Shown here piece by piece: positions 1-8,121 of a stretch of DNA of 64,000 bases. The stretch's first letter is position 1. Each line of letters opens with the position of its first letter. The stretch is taken from the NCBI GenBank assembly GCA_963782605.1, contig CAWAKK010000012.1, forward strand, positions 268,863-332,862. The letters run 5' to 3'. The notes beneath the pieces are model-generated. The model made no database searches, was not told where the DNA came from, and saw nothing but the letters and a program-made list of their open reading frames with translations. This DNA is from JBDTSW01 sp963782605. Lineage in GTDB: Bacteria; Actinomycetota; Thermoleophilia; Solirubrobacterales; 70-9. Both the position numbers and the translations under genes were made by a program.

Positions 1-1
1 C

Positions 2-559
2 AACGCGTCTCGTCCCCTGCTCTTAAGAGAGCCGCTGGCCCACGTGCGCTCGCCGAAGATGTCATCGCTCGCGGCCGAGACAAACAAGCCATCAAACAAT
101 TTCTTTGCGGAGATGTTGCTGAAGCGCCTCGCTGCCAACGACGCTCACAAGGGCACGACGCGACGCGGCGCGAGGCGCGCGGAGTCCTTCGCTCGCTCGA
201 TCGCGGCCGGCGACGACGCCGTCGACGGCTCGGGGCTGGGCCGCGGCAACCACGCCTCCCCACGCCAGGTGGCAAAGCTCCTGGCGGCGATGCGACAGCA
301 CTCGGCGGCATCGGCCTTTCGCAGCTCCCTGCCCTTGGCGGGCCGCGAGGGCACACTCGCCGGCCGCATGCGCGGCACCGCCGCCGAGGGGCGCTGCCGG
401 GCTAAGACCGGGACGCTCTCCGATGTGAGCGCCCTCTCCGGCTACTGCCGTGCGGGTCGAGGCACGGTCGCATTCTCGATCCTCATGAACAACGTCGACG
501 TGTACTCGGCACGCCGCGCCCAGGACCGCATGGCGGCGGCGATCGCGCGGTATCGGTAG
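2..559 (+). CDS. dacB: D-alanyl-D-alanine carboxypeptidase/endopeptidase, PBP4 type (5' truncated by window edge)
   Basis: This is the carboxy-terminal part of a peptidase S13 enzyme, a penicillin-binding protein that acts outside the membrane and trims or opens peptidoglycan peptides. Visible motifs are the SNN box (SNNFFAEMLLKRLA), a DGSGLGRGN segment and the KTG box in KTGTLSDVSALSGY. The SxxK nucleophile box would lie beyond the left edge. The frame is open from base 2, so the GTG at 44 and ATG at 59 are internal and not real starts. The gene ends 17 bp from the stop of convergent ligA. Family assignment is firm; the exact substrate preference cannot be read here. Confidence 0.85.
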   Translation, partial: NASRPLLLREPLAHVRSPKMSSLAAETNKPSNNFFAEMLLKRLAANDAHKGTTRRGARRAESFARSIAAGDDAVDGSGLGRGNHASPRQVAKLLAAMRQHSAASAFRSSLPLAGREGTLAGRMRGTAAEGRCRAKTGTLSDVSALSGYCRAGRGTVAFSILMNNVDVYSARRAQDRMAAAIARYR

Positions 560-576
560 GGGCGCGTCCAGGGTCG

Positions 577-2646
577 CTACCGGCGCAGGTTCGGCGTCGG
601 CTCCTTGGCGACTCCGGATGCGGCATCCCCCAGTAGCTCGCGGAGCTCGACCTCGTCGATCACGTCGACGCCCACCTCCTCCGCCTTGGCGAGCTTCGTG
701 CCCGGATTGTCGCCCGCGACCACGTAGTCGGTCTTCTTCGAGACCGAGCCCGTCACCTTGCCGCCGGCCCGGCGGATCAGATTCGTCGCCTGGTCGCGTG
801 AGAGCTCAGGCAGGGTGCCGGTGAGGACGAAGGTCTTGTCCTCGAGCGGTCCTCCCTCCGCCCGACGCTCCGATTCGCTCAGCTCGAAGCTGAGGCCACG
901 TTCGCGCAGGCGCTCGATCAACTCCAGCGTCGGCTCCTCGGCGAGCTCCTCGCGCAGCTGCTCGGCCATGATCGGGCCGACGCCGTCGACACGCTCGATC
1001 TCGCTGCTGTCGGCCTTCACCAGCGCATCGATCGTGCCGAAGTGGTCCGCCAGCGCCTGGGCGGTCACGTAACCGACCCCGGGCAGGCCGAGGGCAAAGA
1101 GGACGATCCCGAAAGGCTGTTCCTTTGAGAGCCCGATCGAGCGCATCAGGTTGGCCGCCGAGGTCTCGCCGAAGCCCTCGAGCTCCTGCAGCTGCTCGGC
1201 CGTGAGGTCGTAGATGCCGGCCTGGTCGGTGATGAGGCCCTCCTGGAGGAAGCGCATAGCGAGCTTCTCGCCGAGGCCCTCGATATCCATCACTCCCACG
1301 AACTGCTTTAGGTGCTGGAAGACCTGGCCGGGGCAGCCACGGCGGTTGGGGCAGATCGTGAAGACGCCGTCCTTCGGCTTTACGGTCGAGGTCCCGCACG
1401 CTGGGCACTCCTTGGGCGGCCTCGGCTTTCGCAGCCGCTTGCCCTTGCGCCGCTGGATCAGCGGAGCAATCACCTGCGGGATGACGTCCCCGGCCCGCGT
1501 CACCACCACCTCATCGCCCTCGCGCACGTCCTTGCGGGCGAGGTCTTCCTCGTTGTGGAGGGTGGCGGTGGAAACGGTGACGCCGCCGACGCCCACGGGC
1601 TCGAGCATGGCGAACGGCATCAGGTGGCCCGTGCGGCCGACGTTCCAGACGATTCGATTCAGCTTCGTGGTTGCGGTGATCGGCGGGAACTTCCAGGCGA
1701 TCGCCCACCGCGGCTCGCGGCCCACCACGCCGAGCTCGCGCCAGAGCGCCCGCTCGTTCACCTTCACGACGACGCCGTCGATCTCGTAGTCGAGCGATTC
1801 CCGGCGGTTCTCCCACCACCGACAGCGCTCGACGACCTCGTCCTCCGCCTCGTGGACGCGGATCTCCTCCTCGACTCGAAAGCCGCGCTCGCGCATCCAC
1901 TCGATCTCGTCGACGTGCGTGGGGAGGTCGAGGCCGGTGCCGATCCCGTAGCTCCACATCGAGAGCGGCCGCTCCGCCGCGATCTGCGGGTCGAGCTGGC
2001 GGATCGTCCCGGCAGCGGCGTTGCGGGGATTCGCGAACGCGGGCTCGCCCGCCTCGGCTCGCCGGTCGTTCAGCTCCTCGAAGCCCCTGCGAGGGAAGTA
2101 GATCTCGCCGCGCACCTCCACCAGCGGCGGCGCGTCTTCGATCGAGAGCGGGATCGCCTTGATCGTCCGCAGGTTGTGGGTCACGTCCTCGCCGATGCGC
2201 CCGTCGCCGCGCGTCGCTCCGCGCACAAATTTCCCGTCCTCGTAGACGAGGGAGATCGCCAGCCCGTCGATCTTCGGCTCGGTCACGTAGCCGAACTCGT
2301 CCGCGGTGATGTCGAAGCGCCTCAGGAGATTGCGGATGCGGCTCTCCCATCCCCGTAGCTCCTCCTCGTTGCGAACGTTCCCAAGCGAGAGCATTGGCTC
2401 GGGGTGGCGCACCTGCTCGAACTTCTCGAGCGCCTTGCCGCCCACCCGCTGGGTGGGTGAGTCGGACGTGCGAAGCTCGGGGTTGGCCTCCTCCAGGTCG
2501 CGCAGCTCGTTCAGCAGGGCGTCGTAGACGTCGTCACCGATCGTGGGGTCGTCGAGCACGTAGTAGGCGTGGTCATGGCCGGCGATCTCCCGCCGCAGCT
2601 CCGCCGCGCGTTTCTCGCTCGAGGTCGTCTTCTGGCGCGGGCTCAC
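577..2646 (-). CDS. ligA: NAD-dependent DNA ligase LigA
   Basis: This enzyme seals nicks in duplex DNA during replication and repair, using NAD as adenylate donor. The 689-residue protein has the normal full length. In order it shows the Ia domain (YYVLDD near residue 28), the adenylation motif KIDG with the lysine at about 125, the OB fold, a Cys4 zinc finger (CPACG, then CPNRRGCPGQ), helix-hairpin-helix repeats and a carboxy-terminal BRCT domain (KTFVLTGTLPELSRDQA). The start is GTG and overlaps the surE stop as GTGA, so the two genes are translationally coupled. It is the last gene of the rplQ-truA-surE-ligA run. Confidence 0.97.
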   Translation of the reverse strand: MSPRQKTTSSEKRAAELRREIAGHDHAYYVLDDPTIGDDVYDALLNELRDLEEANPELRTSDSPTQRVGGKALEKFEQVRHPEPMLSLGNVRNEEELRGWESRIRNLLRRFDITADEFGYVTEPKIDGLAISLVYEDGKFVRGATRGDGRIGEDVTHNLRTIKAIPLSIEDAPPLVEVRGEIYFPRRGFEELNDRRAEAGEPAFANPRNAAAGTIRQLDPQIAAERPLSMWSYGIGTGLDLPTHVDEIEWMRERGFRVEEEIRVHEAEDEVVERCRWWENRRESLDYEIDGVVVKVNERALWRELGVVGREPRWAIAWKFPPITATTKLNRIVWNVGRTGHLMPFAMLEPVGVGGVTVSTATLHNEEDLARKDVREGDEVVVTRAGDVIPQVIAPLIQRRKGKRLRKPRPPKECPACGTSTVKPKDGVFTICPNRRGCPGQVFQHLKQFVGVMDIEGLGEKLAMRFLQEGLITDQAGIYDLTAEQLQELEGFGETSAANLMRSIGLSKEQPFGIVLFALGLPGVGYVTAQALADHFGTIDALVKADSSEIERVDGVGPIMAEQLREELAEEPTLELIERLRERGLSFELSESERRAEGGPLEDKTFVLTGTLPELSRDQATNLIRRAGGKVTGSVSKKTDYVVAGDNPGTKLAKAEEVGVDVIDEVELRELLGDAASGVAKEPTPNLRR

Positions 2647-3467
2647 GAGGAGTCGGACGCGTCGTCAGTGACGGCACGGAGGAGACCGTCGAGGTCCCAC
2701 CCCCGCAGGGGCTCGATGCCCTCGAGGTGGTTCAGATCGAAGTGCAGTGGCGAGATTGAGATCTTGTTGCGGGCCTGGGCGGCAAGGTCGGTCCCCGGCT
2801 CGTCCTCGAAGGACGGCTCGAAGCCGTAGATGCGGTAGCGGCGCCGGCCTTCTGAGTCCTCCTCGACCAGCTTCATCTCGTCGTCGTAGAGACGCTTGCC
2901 GAGCGTCGTGATCTCGATCCCCTGGATCTCGCCCGACGGCACGTTGACGTTCATCAGGGTCCCGTCGGGGAGCGGCTGGTCGCGGACGGCGTCGACCAAG
3001 CACGCGCACAGGCGCGCGGCAACCCCGAAGTTGATCTCACCGTCGAAGTGCCAACCCATCTCTCCACGCAGCGACTGCTGCGAGATCGCGATCGCCGGGA
3101 TCCCGAGCACGATCCCCTCGAGCGCGGCTGCGACCGTGCCCGAGTAGGTCACGTCGTCGCCGAGGTTCGCTCCGTGATTGATCCCCGAGACGATCAGGTC
3201 CGGCCGCTCGCCGATCAGGCCAAGCTCAGCGAAGCGCACGCAGTCCACCGGCGTTCCCTCCGTCGCGAAGCCCATGGTGCCGTCGTCGAAGCGCACCTCC
3301 TCGACCCAGAGCGGCGAGCGGGTGGTGATCATGCGCGCCATCGCGCTGCGATTGGAATCGGGGGCCACGACGTGGAGCTCGACGTCGTCGAGCTCCAGCA
3401 GGGCCCGGCGCATCGCCTGGAGGCCATCGGCATTGATGCCGTCGTCGTTGGTGAGCAGTACGCGCAC
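2643..3467 (-). CDS. surE: 5'/3'-nucleotidase SurE
   Basis: This is a metal-dependent survival-protein nucleotidase that dephosphorylates nucleoside monophosphates. The chosen GTG start at 3467 gives VRVLLTNDDGINADG, the canonical amino terminus with the metal-binding Asp pair at residues 8-9. The reading frame stays open upstream, but that extension does not resemble the family. The SGINHGANLGDDVTYSG motif supplies the conserved Asn ligand. The length of 274 residues is normal. A TAGAAT hexamer lies 8 nt before the GTG and no Shine-Dalgarno sequence is visible, so a leaderless message starting at the GTG is likely. The stop overlaps the ligA start. Confidence 0.93.
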   Translation of the reverse strand: MRVLLTNDDGINADGLQAMRRALLELDDVELHVVAPDSNRSAMARMITTRSPLWVEEVRFDDGTMGFATEGTPVDCVRFAELGLIGERPDLIVSGINHGANLGDDVTYSGTVAAALEGIVLGIPAIAISQQSLRGEMGWHFDGEINFGVAARLCACLVDAVRDQPLPDGTLMNVNVPSGEIQGIEITTLGKRLYDDEMKLVEEDSEGRRRYRIYGFEPSFEDEPGTDLAAQARNKISISPLHFDLNHLEGIEPLRGWDLDGLLRAVTDDASDSS

Positions 3468-3475
3468 GTGATTCG

Positions 3476-3481
3476 ATTCTA
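3476..3481 (-). promoter_or_regulatory. -10 box for leaderless surE
   Basis: TAGAAT on the minus strand ends 8 nt before the surE GTG, the spacing expected if transcription begins at the start codon. No clear -35 is visible. Confidence 0.45.
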
Positions 3482-3525
3482 TGGCGGGCTGTCCGAGCGG
3501 CTTCGTGGGCGAGCGAGCCCCGAGA

Positions 3526-4275
3526 TCAGTAGGAAACCGCCGCCAGATAGAGCCCGTGGGCGGGGGCCGTCTCTCCCCCACGCTTCCGCGGAGCGCCATG
3601 CAAAAGCGCGGTGAACTCCTCTGGGGACCGCCGGCCCGCCCCCACTTCGAGCATCGTCCCCACGAGCGCTCGCACCATGTTCCGCATGAACGCGTCGGCC
3701 TCGATCCAAAGCTCGAGGACGCCATCGGCGCCCAACCCGGGACCCTCCCGCCACTCGCACACGGCAATCTCCCGATCGAAGCGAACGTGCTCGGTCTGAG
3801 TCGGGGTGAAGGCCGTGAAGTCGTGGGTGCCGACCACTGCGGCAGCGCACGAGGCGACCGCCTCGCGGTCGAGCGGGTAGGGCCACCAGAGGGCTCGCCC
3901 CCGCTCGAATGGGCTGGCCACGGCCGCGGCGAGCACGCGGTAGCAATAGGTGCGCGAGCGCGCGTCGTGGCGCGCGTCGAAACCCTCAGCCGTGGGCCCG
4001 ACCGCCCGCACCGCGATCTCCTCCGGAGTCACGGCGTCGAGGGCCCGCCGCAGATCGGCGACGCTCGGCGCCTGGGCGAGCTCGAAGCTCGCGACCTGGC
4101 CCCATGCGTGGACGCCCGCATCGGTGCGACCGGCGACGCTCAGCGTCACCGGATGCCCAAGGATGCGCTCCAACCCCGCTTCGAGCTCGCCCTGCACGGA
4201 CCGCAGCCCCGGCTGGGCCGCCCAGCCGGCGAACGGGCTGCCGTCGTAGGCGATGTCGAGGCGGTAGGTGCTCAT
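3526..4275 (-). CDS. truA: tRNA pseudouridine(38-40) synthase TruA
   Basis: It isomerises uridines 38-40 in the anticodon arm of tRNAs. The 249-residue protein starts MSTYRLDIAYDGSPFAGW, as usual, and carries the catalytic motif GRTDAGVHAWGQVASF with the nucleophilic Asp at residue 52. It lies downstream of rplQ, the order commonly seen after the alpha operon. A 120-bp gap with a structured repeat (R2) separates it from rplQ, so it may have its own expression control. Confidence 0.95.
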   Translation of the reverse strand: MSTYRLDIAYDGSPFAGWAAQPGLRSVQGELEAGLERILGHPVTLSVAGRTDAGVHAWGQVASFELAQAPSVADLRRALDAVTPEEIAVRAVGPTAEGFDARHDARSRTYCYRVLAAAVASPFERGRALWWPYPLDREAVASCAAAVVGTHDFTAFTPTQTEHVRFDREIAVCEWREGPGLGADGVLELWIEADAFMRNMVRALVGTMLEVGAGRRSPEEFTALLHGAPRKRGGETAPAHGLYLAAVSY

Positions 4276-4280
4276 TGAGA

Positions 4281-4394
4281 CGGCGAAAACCGAGCCGGGC
4301 TAGGACGCAGGGCGATCGCCGAAGCGAGCGTACTTCGAACGTACGTGAGCGAGGCGATCGTCCGAGGACACCGCCCGGCGAAGGTTTGCAGGCG
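4281..4394. repeat. Structured intergenic repeat R2, copy 1 (rplQ-truA gap)
   Basis: This element of about 115 nt matches a second one at 26591-26707 in its fixed blocks: CGGCGAAAA, GCAGG, CGAAGCGAGCGTA, TACGTGAGCGAG, CCGA, GCGAAG or GGCGAAGG, and TTTGCAG. The central blocks flank a small hairpin (CGTAC/GTACG). An outer pair, CGATCGCC with GGCGATCG, closes it in this copy. It directly follows the rplQ stop on the minus strand. The function is unknown. Confidence 0.6.
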
Positions 4395-4396
4395 TC

Positions 4397-4750
4397 TCAG
4401 ACCAGCTCGATGATGACCATCTCGGTGGAGTCCGATCGGCGCGGGCCCAATTTCACGATCCGCGTATATCCGCCCGGCCGCTCCGCGTATCGCGGCGCGA
4501 TCTCCTCGAAGAGCCGGTGCACGATGAACTTGTCCTGCCCCAGCTCCGAGAGCGCCTGCCGGCGCGCGTGCAGATCGCCGCGCTTGCCGAGCGTGATCAG
4601 CTTTTCCACCTTCGGCTTCACGGCCTTGGCCTTCGCCTGGCTGGTCTCGATCCGCTCGTGGGTGATCAGCTCGCGCGAGAGGTTGCGAAGGAGGCTCCGC
4701 CGATGGGCGGAGTCACGCGAGAGCTTATGGCGCTGCTTTCCGTGTCGCAT
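4397..4750 (-). CDS. rplQ: 50S ribosomal protein L17
   Basis: L17 is a large-subunit protein near the peptide exit tunnel. The 117-residue sequence starts MRHGKQRHKLSRDSAHRRSL, the family signature, and is of normal length with no added tail. It is the last gene of the rpsM-rpsK-rpsD-rpoA-rplQ alpha operon and begins 36 bp after the rpoA stop. Confidence 0.97.
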   Translation of the reverse strand: MRHGKQRHKLSRDSAHRRSLLRNLSRELITHERIETSQAKAKAVKPKVEKLITLGKRGDLHARRQALSELGQDKFIVHRLFEEIAPRYAERPGGYTRIVKLGPRRSDSTEMVIIELV

Positions 4751-4786
4751 GATCCTGGCCTTCTCGCATCCGTGGGAGCCGAGAAC

Positions 4787-5755
4787 CTACTCGTCGCGAA
4801 GGGAGAGCCCGAGCGCGACCAGCGCCTCCTTGACCTCTTCGGTCGAGCGCTTGCCGAAGTTCGGGATCGCGTTCAGCTCCGACTCGGAGCGCTGCACGAG
4901 ATCGCCGACCGTCTGGATGCCGGCGCGCTTCAGGCAGTTATAGGCGCGGACGCCGATCTCGAGCTCCTCGATCAGGCGATCGTCTCCCTCGACGGCCGGT
5001 GTCGCCGCGAGTCCCGCGGGATCTGGGACCCCGAGGCCGTCGTGGGCGGTGAGCTCCTCGACCCGATCGGCGTCGGTGAAGATCGCCAGGCTCTTGATCA
5101 AGAGCTCAGCGGCTTCGCGCAACGCGCCCGCCGGCTCGATCGAGCCGTCGGTCTCGATCTCCAGCGAGAGCTTGTCGAAGTCGGTCCGCTGGCCCACGCG
5201 GGCGGAGTCGACCGCGTACGCGGTCCGGCGGATCGGCGAGAAGATCGAGTCGATCGGGATCACGCCGATCGCCTGGTCCTCCGTCTTGTTCGTCTCCGCC
5301 GGGGAATAGCCGCGGCCGCGGCCGATCGTGAGGTAGACCTCAAGCTTGGTCTTCTTCTCGAGCGTCGCGATCGGAGCCTCGGGGTTCAGGATCTCGACTC
5401 CAGCGGGAAGGTCGATGTCCTTCGCCGTCACCTCGCCGGGACCGGTCGCGACCAGCGGTGCCTCCACCTCGTCGGCGTCGGTATGCATGCGCACGACGAT
5501 GTCCTTGAGGTTGAGGACGATGTCGGTCACGTCCTCCTTCACCCCGGGCACGGTCGAGAACTCGTGAGCCACGCCCTCGATGCGCACGCTCTTGATGGCG
5601 GCGCCGCCGAGCGAGGAGAGCAGCACTCGGCGCAGGCTGTTACCGAACGTGTAGCCGAAGCCCTTATCGAGGGGTTCGATCGTGAACGTCCCCTTGTTGT
5701 CGGCGACGTCCTCCTTGCTGATCTTGGGGATCTGAAACTCGGGCAGCGTGGTCAT
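4787..5755 (-). CDS. rpoA: DNA-directed RNA polymerase subunit alpha
   Basis: This is the alpha subunit, which dimerises to nucleate core polymerase assembly. The start is ATG 5755 (MTTLPEFQIPKI); a 33-codon in-frame upstream extension is Ser/Arg-rich and is rejected. The 322-residue protein has the amino-terminal assembly domain (GFGYTFGNSLRRVLLSSL) and a carboxy-terminal domain (GIQTVGDLVQRSESELNAIP) that contacts activators and UP elements. An acidic linker of about 25 residues joins them. It follows rpsD by 40 bp. Confidence 0.97.
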   Translation of the reverse strand: MTTLPEFQIPKISKEDVADNKGTFTIEPLDKGFGYTFGNSLRRVLLSSLGGAAIKSVRIEGVAHEFSTVPGVKEDVTDIVLNLKDIVVRMHTDADEVEAPLVATGPGEVTAKDIDLPAGVEILNPEAPIATLEKKTKLEVYLTIGRGRGYSPAETNKTEDQAIGVIPIDSIFSPIRRTAYAVDSARVGQRTDFDKLSLEIETDGSIEPAGALREAAELLIKSLAIFTDADRVEELTAHDGLGVPDPAGLAATPAVEGDDRLIEELEIGVRAYNCLKRAGIQTVGDLVQRSESELNAIPNFGKRSTEEVKEALVALGLSLRDE

Positions 5756-5795
5756 GGATTCCTCTCGGTTGCGGGTACTGAAAGCTTGGGCTCTG

Positions 5796-6416
5796 CTACT
5801 TGGAGTAGAGCTCGACGATGAGCTGCTCCTCGACCGGCGTGGCGATCTCCCCACGCTCGGGAAGGCGCAGCACCTTCGCCGTCAGGGCGTCGTGATCGGC
5901 TTGCAGCCAGGGCGGCACAGCGGCGGTCAGCTCGGTCGCCTGGCGCACGGTGTCGGTCGCCGGGCTCTCGGGCTTGATCGTGATCACGTCGTCGGGTCGG
6001 ACCTGGTAGCTCGGGATGTCGACCCTCCGCCCGTTGATCAGCCAATGTCCGTGGCCGATCAGCTGGCGGGCCTGGCGGCGCGAGGCCGCGAAGCCGAGTC
6101 GGACAAGCACGTTGTCGAAGCGCCGCTCGAGCAGCCGCAGCAGGTTCTCGCCGGTGATGCCCGGCTGGCGCGAGGCGCGCACGTAGTAGGAGCGGAACTG
6201 CTTTTCGAGCAGCTGGTAGAAGCGGCGGGCCTTCTGCTTCTCGCGAAGCTGGTTGCGGTACTCCGAGGCGCGCACGCGACCGCGGCCGTGCTCGCCCGGC
6301 GGGTAGGAGCGGCGCTCGACGCCGCACTTCTCGGTAAAGCAGCGCTCGCCCTTCAAGAAGAGCTTCTGGCCTTCGCGGCGACACTGCTTGCACTGGGGTC
6401 CCGTATCGCGAGCCAT
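5796..6416 (-). CDS. rpsD: 30S ribosomal protein S4
   Basis: S4 nucleates 30S assembly on the 16S rRNA 5' domain. The 206-residue protein has four amino-terminal cysteines (CKQCRREGQ, then CFTEKCG), which mark a zinc-binding C+ form. An S4 RNA-binding domain follows (RRFDNVLVRLGFAASRRQAR). The stop is 40 bp upstream of rpoA and the start is 2 bp after the rpsK stop. Confidence 0.97.
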   Translation of the reverse strand: MARDTGPQCKQCRREGQKLFLKGERCFTEKCGVERRSYPPGEHGRGRVRASEYRNQLREKQKARRFYQLLEKQFRSYYVRASRQPGITGENLLRLLERRFDNVLVRLGFAASRRQARQLIGHGHWLINGRRVDIPSYQVRPDDVITIKPESPATDTVRQATELTAAVPPWLQADHDALTAKVLRLPERGEIATPVEEQLIVELYSK

Positions 6417-6418
6417 CG

Positions 6419-6820
6419 CTAGCCCCTGCGCCGCTTCTTGGGCCGGCAGCCGTTGTGAGCCTGCGGCGAGACGTCCTTCACCGTGGTGATCTGAAGGCCG
6501 GCGGCCTGCAGCGAGCGGATCGCCGTGTCGCGTCCGGACCCGGCGCCCTTGGCGTGGACCTCGACCCGCTCGAGGCCATGCTCCATGCCCTTGCGGGCAG
6601 CGGCATCGGCGGTCACCTGAGCCGCGAACGGAGTCGACTTGCGCGAGCCCTTGAAGCCGGCCGAGCCGGCGGACTCCCAGCAGACGACGTTGCCGTCGGT
6701 GTCGGTGATCGTCACGATCGTGTTGTTGAACGAAGTCTTGATGTGCGCGACGCCATAGGGGATGTTCTTCTTGACACGCCGGCGCGTCCCCTTGCCTCGG
6801 CCCCTTCTCGGTTGCGGCAT
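6419..6820 (-). CDS. rpsK: 30S ribosomal protein S11
   Basis: S11 is a platform protein of the small subunit next to the mRNA exit site. The 133-residue protein has a basic amino terminus (MPQPRRGRGKGTRRRVKKN) and the conserved core NTIVTITDTDGNVVCW and GSGRDTAIRSLQAAGL, ending in the typical HNGCRPKKRRRG. It sits between rpsM and rpsD with gaps of 11 and 2 bp. Confidence 0.97.
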   Translation of the reverse strand: MPQPRRGRGKGTRRRVKKNIPYGVAHIKTSFNNTIVTITDTDGNVVCWESAGSAGFKGSRKSTPFAAQVTADAAARKGMEHGLERVEVHAKGAGSGRDTAIRSLQAAGLQITTVKDVSPQAHNGCRPKKRRRG

Positions 6821-6831
6821 CGCTCAGTCCC

Positions 6832-7215
6832 TCACTTGCCCGGCGTCGGCTTGCGCTTGCCGGCGATGCTCATGCGGCGAGGGCCCTTGCGACCGCGCGC
6901 GTTGGTCTTCGTGCGCTGACCACGCACGGGCAGTCCGCGCCGATGGCGCATCCCGCGGTACGCGCCGATCTCGGAGAGGCGCTTTATGTTCTGCGAGCGC
7001 TCCCGGCGCAGATCGCCCTCGACCTCGCGTCCCTCGACCGCCTCACGAAGCTTCACGGCCTCGTCGTCGGTCAGGTCCTTGACGTAGGTGTCGGGGTCGA
7101 TCTTCGTCTCGGCGAGGACCCTCTGAGCGGTCGAGCGGCCCACGCCGTGCACGTAGGTGAGCCCGATCTCGACCCGCTTGTTGAGTGGAAGGTTGATGCC
7201 TGCTACGCGTGCCAA
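6832..7215 (-). CDS. rpsM: 30S ribosomal protein S13
   Basis: S13 is a head protein that bridges the subunits and contacts P-site tRNA. The 127-residue protein (MARVAGINLPLNKRVEIGLT) ends in the basic tail GPRRMSIAGKRKPTPGK. The start codon is TTG at 7215, chosen because it gives the canonical amino terminus and has GGAG 6 nt upstream. It follows rpmJ by 7 bp. Confidence 0.96.
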   Translation of the reverse strand: MARVAGINLPLNKRVEIGLTYVHGVGRSTAQRVLAETKIDPDTYVKDLTDDEAVKLREAVEGREVEGDLRRERSQNIKRLSEIGAYRGMRHRRGLPVRGQRTKTNARGRKGPRRMSIAGKRKPTPGK

Positions 7216-7222
7216 AGTGCTC

Positions 7223-7336
7223 CTAGCCCTGCCTCTGCTTGTGGCGTGGGTTCGAGCAGATCACCAGCACGCGGCCGCGCCTCCGGATCACCCGGCAACG
7301 CTCACACATCGGCTTTACGGACGCTCGAACCTTCAT
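7223..7336 (-). CDS. rpmJ: 50S ribosomal protein L36
   Basis: L36 is the smallest large-subunit protein. ATG 7336 gives a 37-residue protein starting MKVRASVKPMCERCRVIRR and ending with C-x4-H (CSNPRH), so it is the zinc-binding C+ type. It heads the rpmJ-rpsM-rpsK-rpsD-rpoA-rplQ run. infA, which normally precedes it, is absent here. Confidence 0.96.
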   Translation of the reverse strand: MKVRASVKPMCERCRVIRRRGRVLVICSNPRHKQRQG

Positions 7337-7420
7337 CGGCTCCCAAGAACTCCCCCTGGGGTCGTATCCAATCGCTTGATCGAGAAGGCCCCCAAGCCCC
7401 ATGAATCGGGCGAGCGGGCA

Positions 7421-7442
7421 CACACAAACGGCCTTGCGGCCG
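7421..7442 (-). terminator. Intrinsic terminator downstream of the VOC gene
   Basis: On the minus strand a CGGCC-GCAA-GGCCG hairpin with a GNRA-type loop is followed by TTTGTGTG. It lies about 90 nt after the stop of the gene at 7530-8015. The 193-bp gap to rpmJ also holds a TATCCT hexamer (7450-7455) that could be a -10 box. Confidence 0.5.
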
Positions 7443-7529
7443 ACCGGAGAGGATAGCAAGGGCTCGAGTGTCGCCCAGGCACGGCTTCACGCCTACGGGC
7501 CGCCTAAGCCTGCAGCTCCACCAGCGTGC

Positions 7530-8015
7530 CTAGACCCCGGCGCCGTCGGCCGCCCGCCGCAGCTCTTCGACGTCGAGCTTGCGCATTCCCAACATCGCCT
7601 TCATGGCCCGCTCCGCGCGTTTGGGATCTGGATCGAAGAAGAGCTCGTCCATGCCCGTGGGCGTCACTTGCCATGAGAGCCCGTAGCGGTCCTTGAGCCA
7701 ACCGCACATCGACTCCTCGCCGCCGTCGGTCAGGCGCTCCCAGTAGTAGTCGACCTCCTCCTGGTCCTCGCAGTTGATCTGCAGGGAGATGGCCTCGTCG
7801 AAGGTGAAGTCCGGTCCGCCGTTGATGCCGATGAAGCGCTGGCCGGCGAGCTCGAACTCGACGACCATCACGCTGCCGGGCTCCCCCGGTCCCGCCTCGG
7901 TGTAGCGGGAGACGTTCACGACTCTCGAGTCGCCGCCGAACAACGAGACGTAGAACTCCGCTGCCTCCTCGGCCTGCTTGTCGAACCAGAGGTTGGTCGT
8001 GATCTTCTGCTGCAT
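7530..8015 (-). CDS. VOC-fold protein, PhnB / 3-demethylubiquinone methyltransferase-like
   Basis: This 161-residue protein belongs to the vicinal-oxygen-chelate (glyoxalase-like) superfamily. Its sequence resembles the PhnB/3-dmu-9_3-mt group: TNLWFDKQAEEAAEFYVSLF at the start, then FIGINGGPDFTFDEAISLQI and YGLSWQVTP. These proteins are mostly uncharacterised, and the methyltransferase name of the domain does not establish activity. The start has a strong AAAGGAG 7 nt upstream. It occupies the map-rpmJ interval where infA is usually found, so it looks like an insertion into the ribosomal cluster. Confidence 0.85.
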   Translation of the reverse strand: MQQKITTNLWFDKQAEEAAEFYVSLFGGDSRVVNVSRYTEAGPGEPGSVMVVEFELAGQRFIGINGGPDFTFDEAISLQINCEDQEEVDYYWERLTDGGEESMCGWLKDRYGLSWQVTPTGMDELFFDPDPKRAERAMKAMLGMRKLDVEELRRAADGAGV

Positions 8016-8097
8016 GCGCGCTCCTTTCGGGGTCCCGTCAGGGGATATCGCACATACGACCGCTGTGCGGCCGGATAGTCATCGCTGCGGCCCCAGG

Positions 8098-8113
8098 AAA
8101 ACCGGGCGCCCGG
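8098..8113 (-). terminator. Intrinsic terminator of map
   Basis: On the minus strand the self-complementary CCGGGCGCCCGG runs into TTTT within 25 nt of the map stop. It separates the secY-adk-map group from the VOC gene. Confidence 0.5.
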
Positions 8114-8121
8114 GCCCCGAC

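Noticed and set aside
1312..2358. Long plus-strand frame antisense to ligA, with many similar ones opposite rpoB, rpoC, tuf and fusA
   Set aside because: High GC produces long antisense frames; they lack family motifs and plausible starts, and the sense genes are unmistakable.
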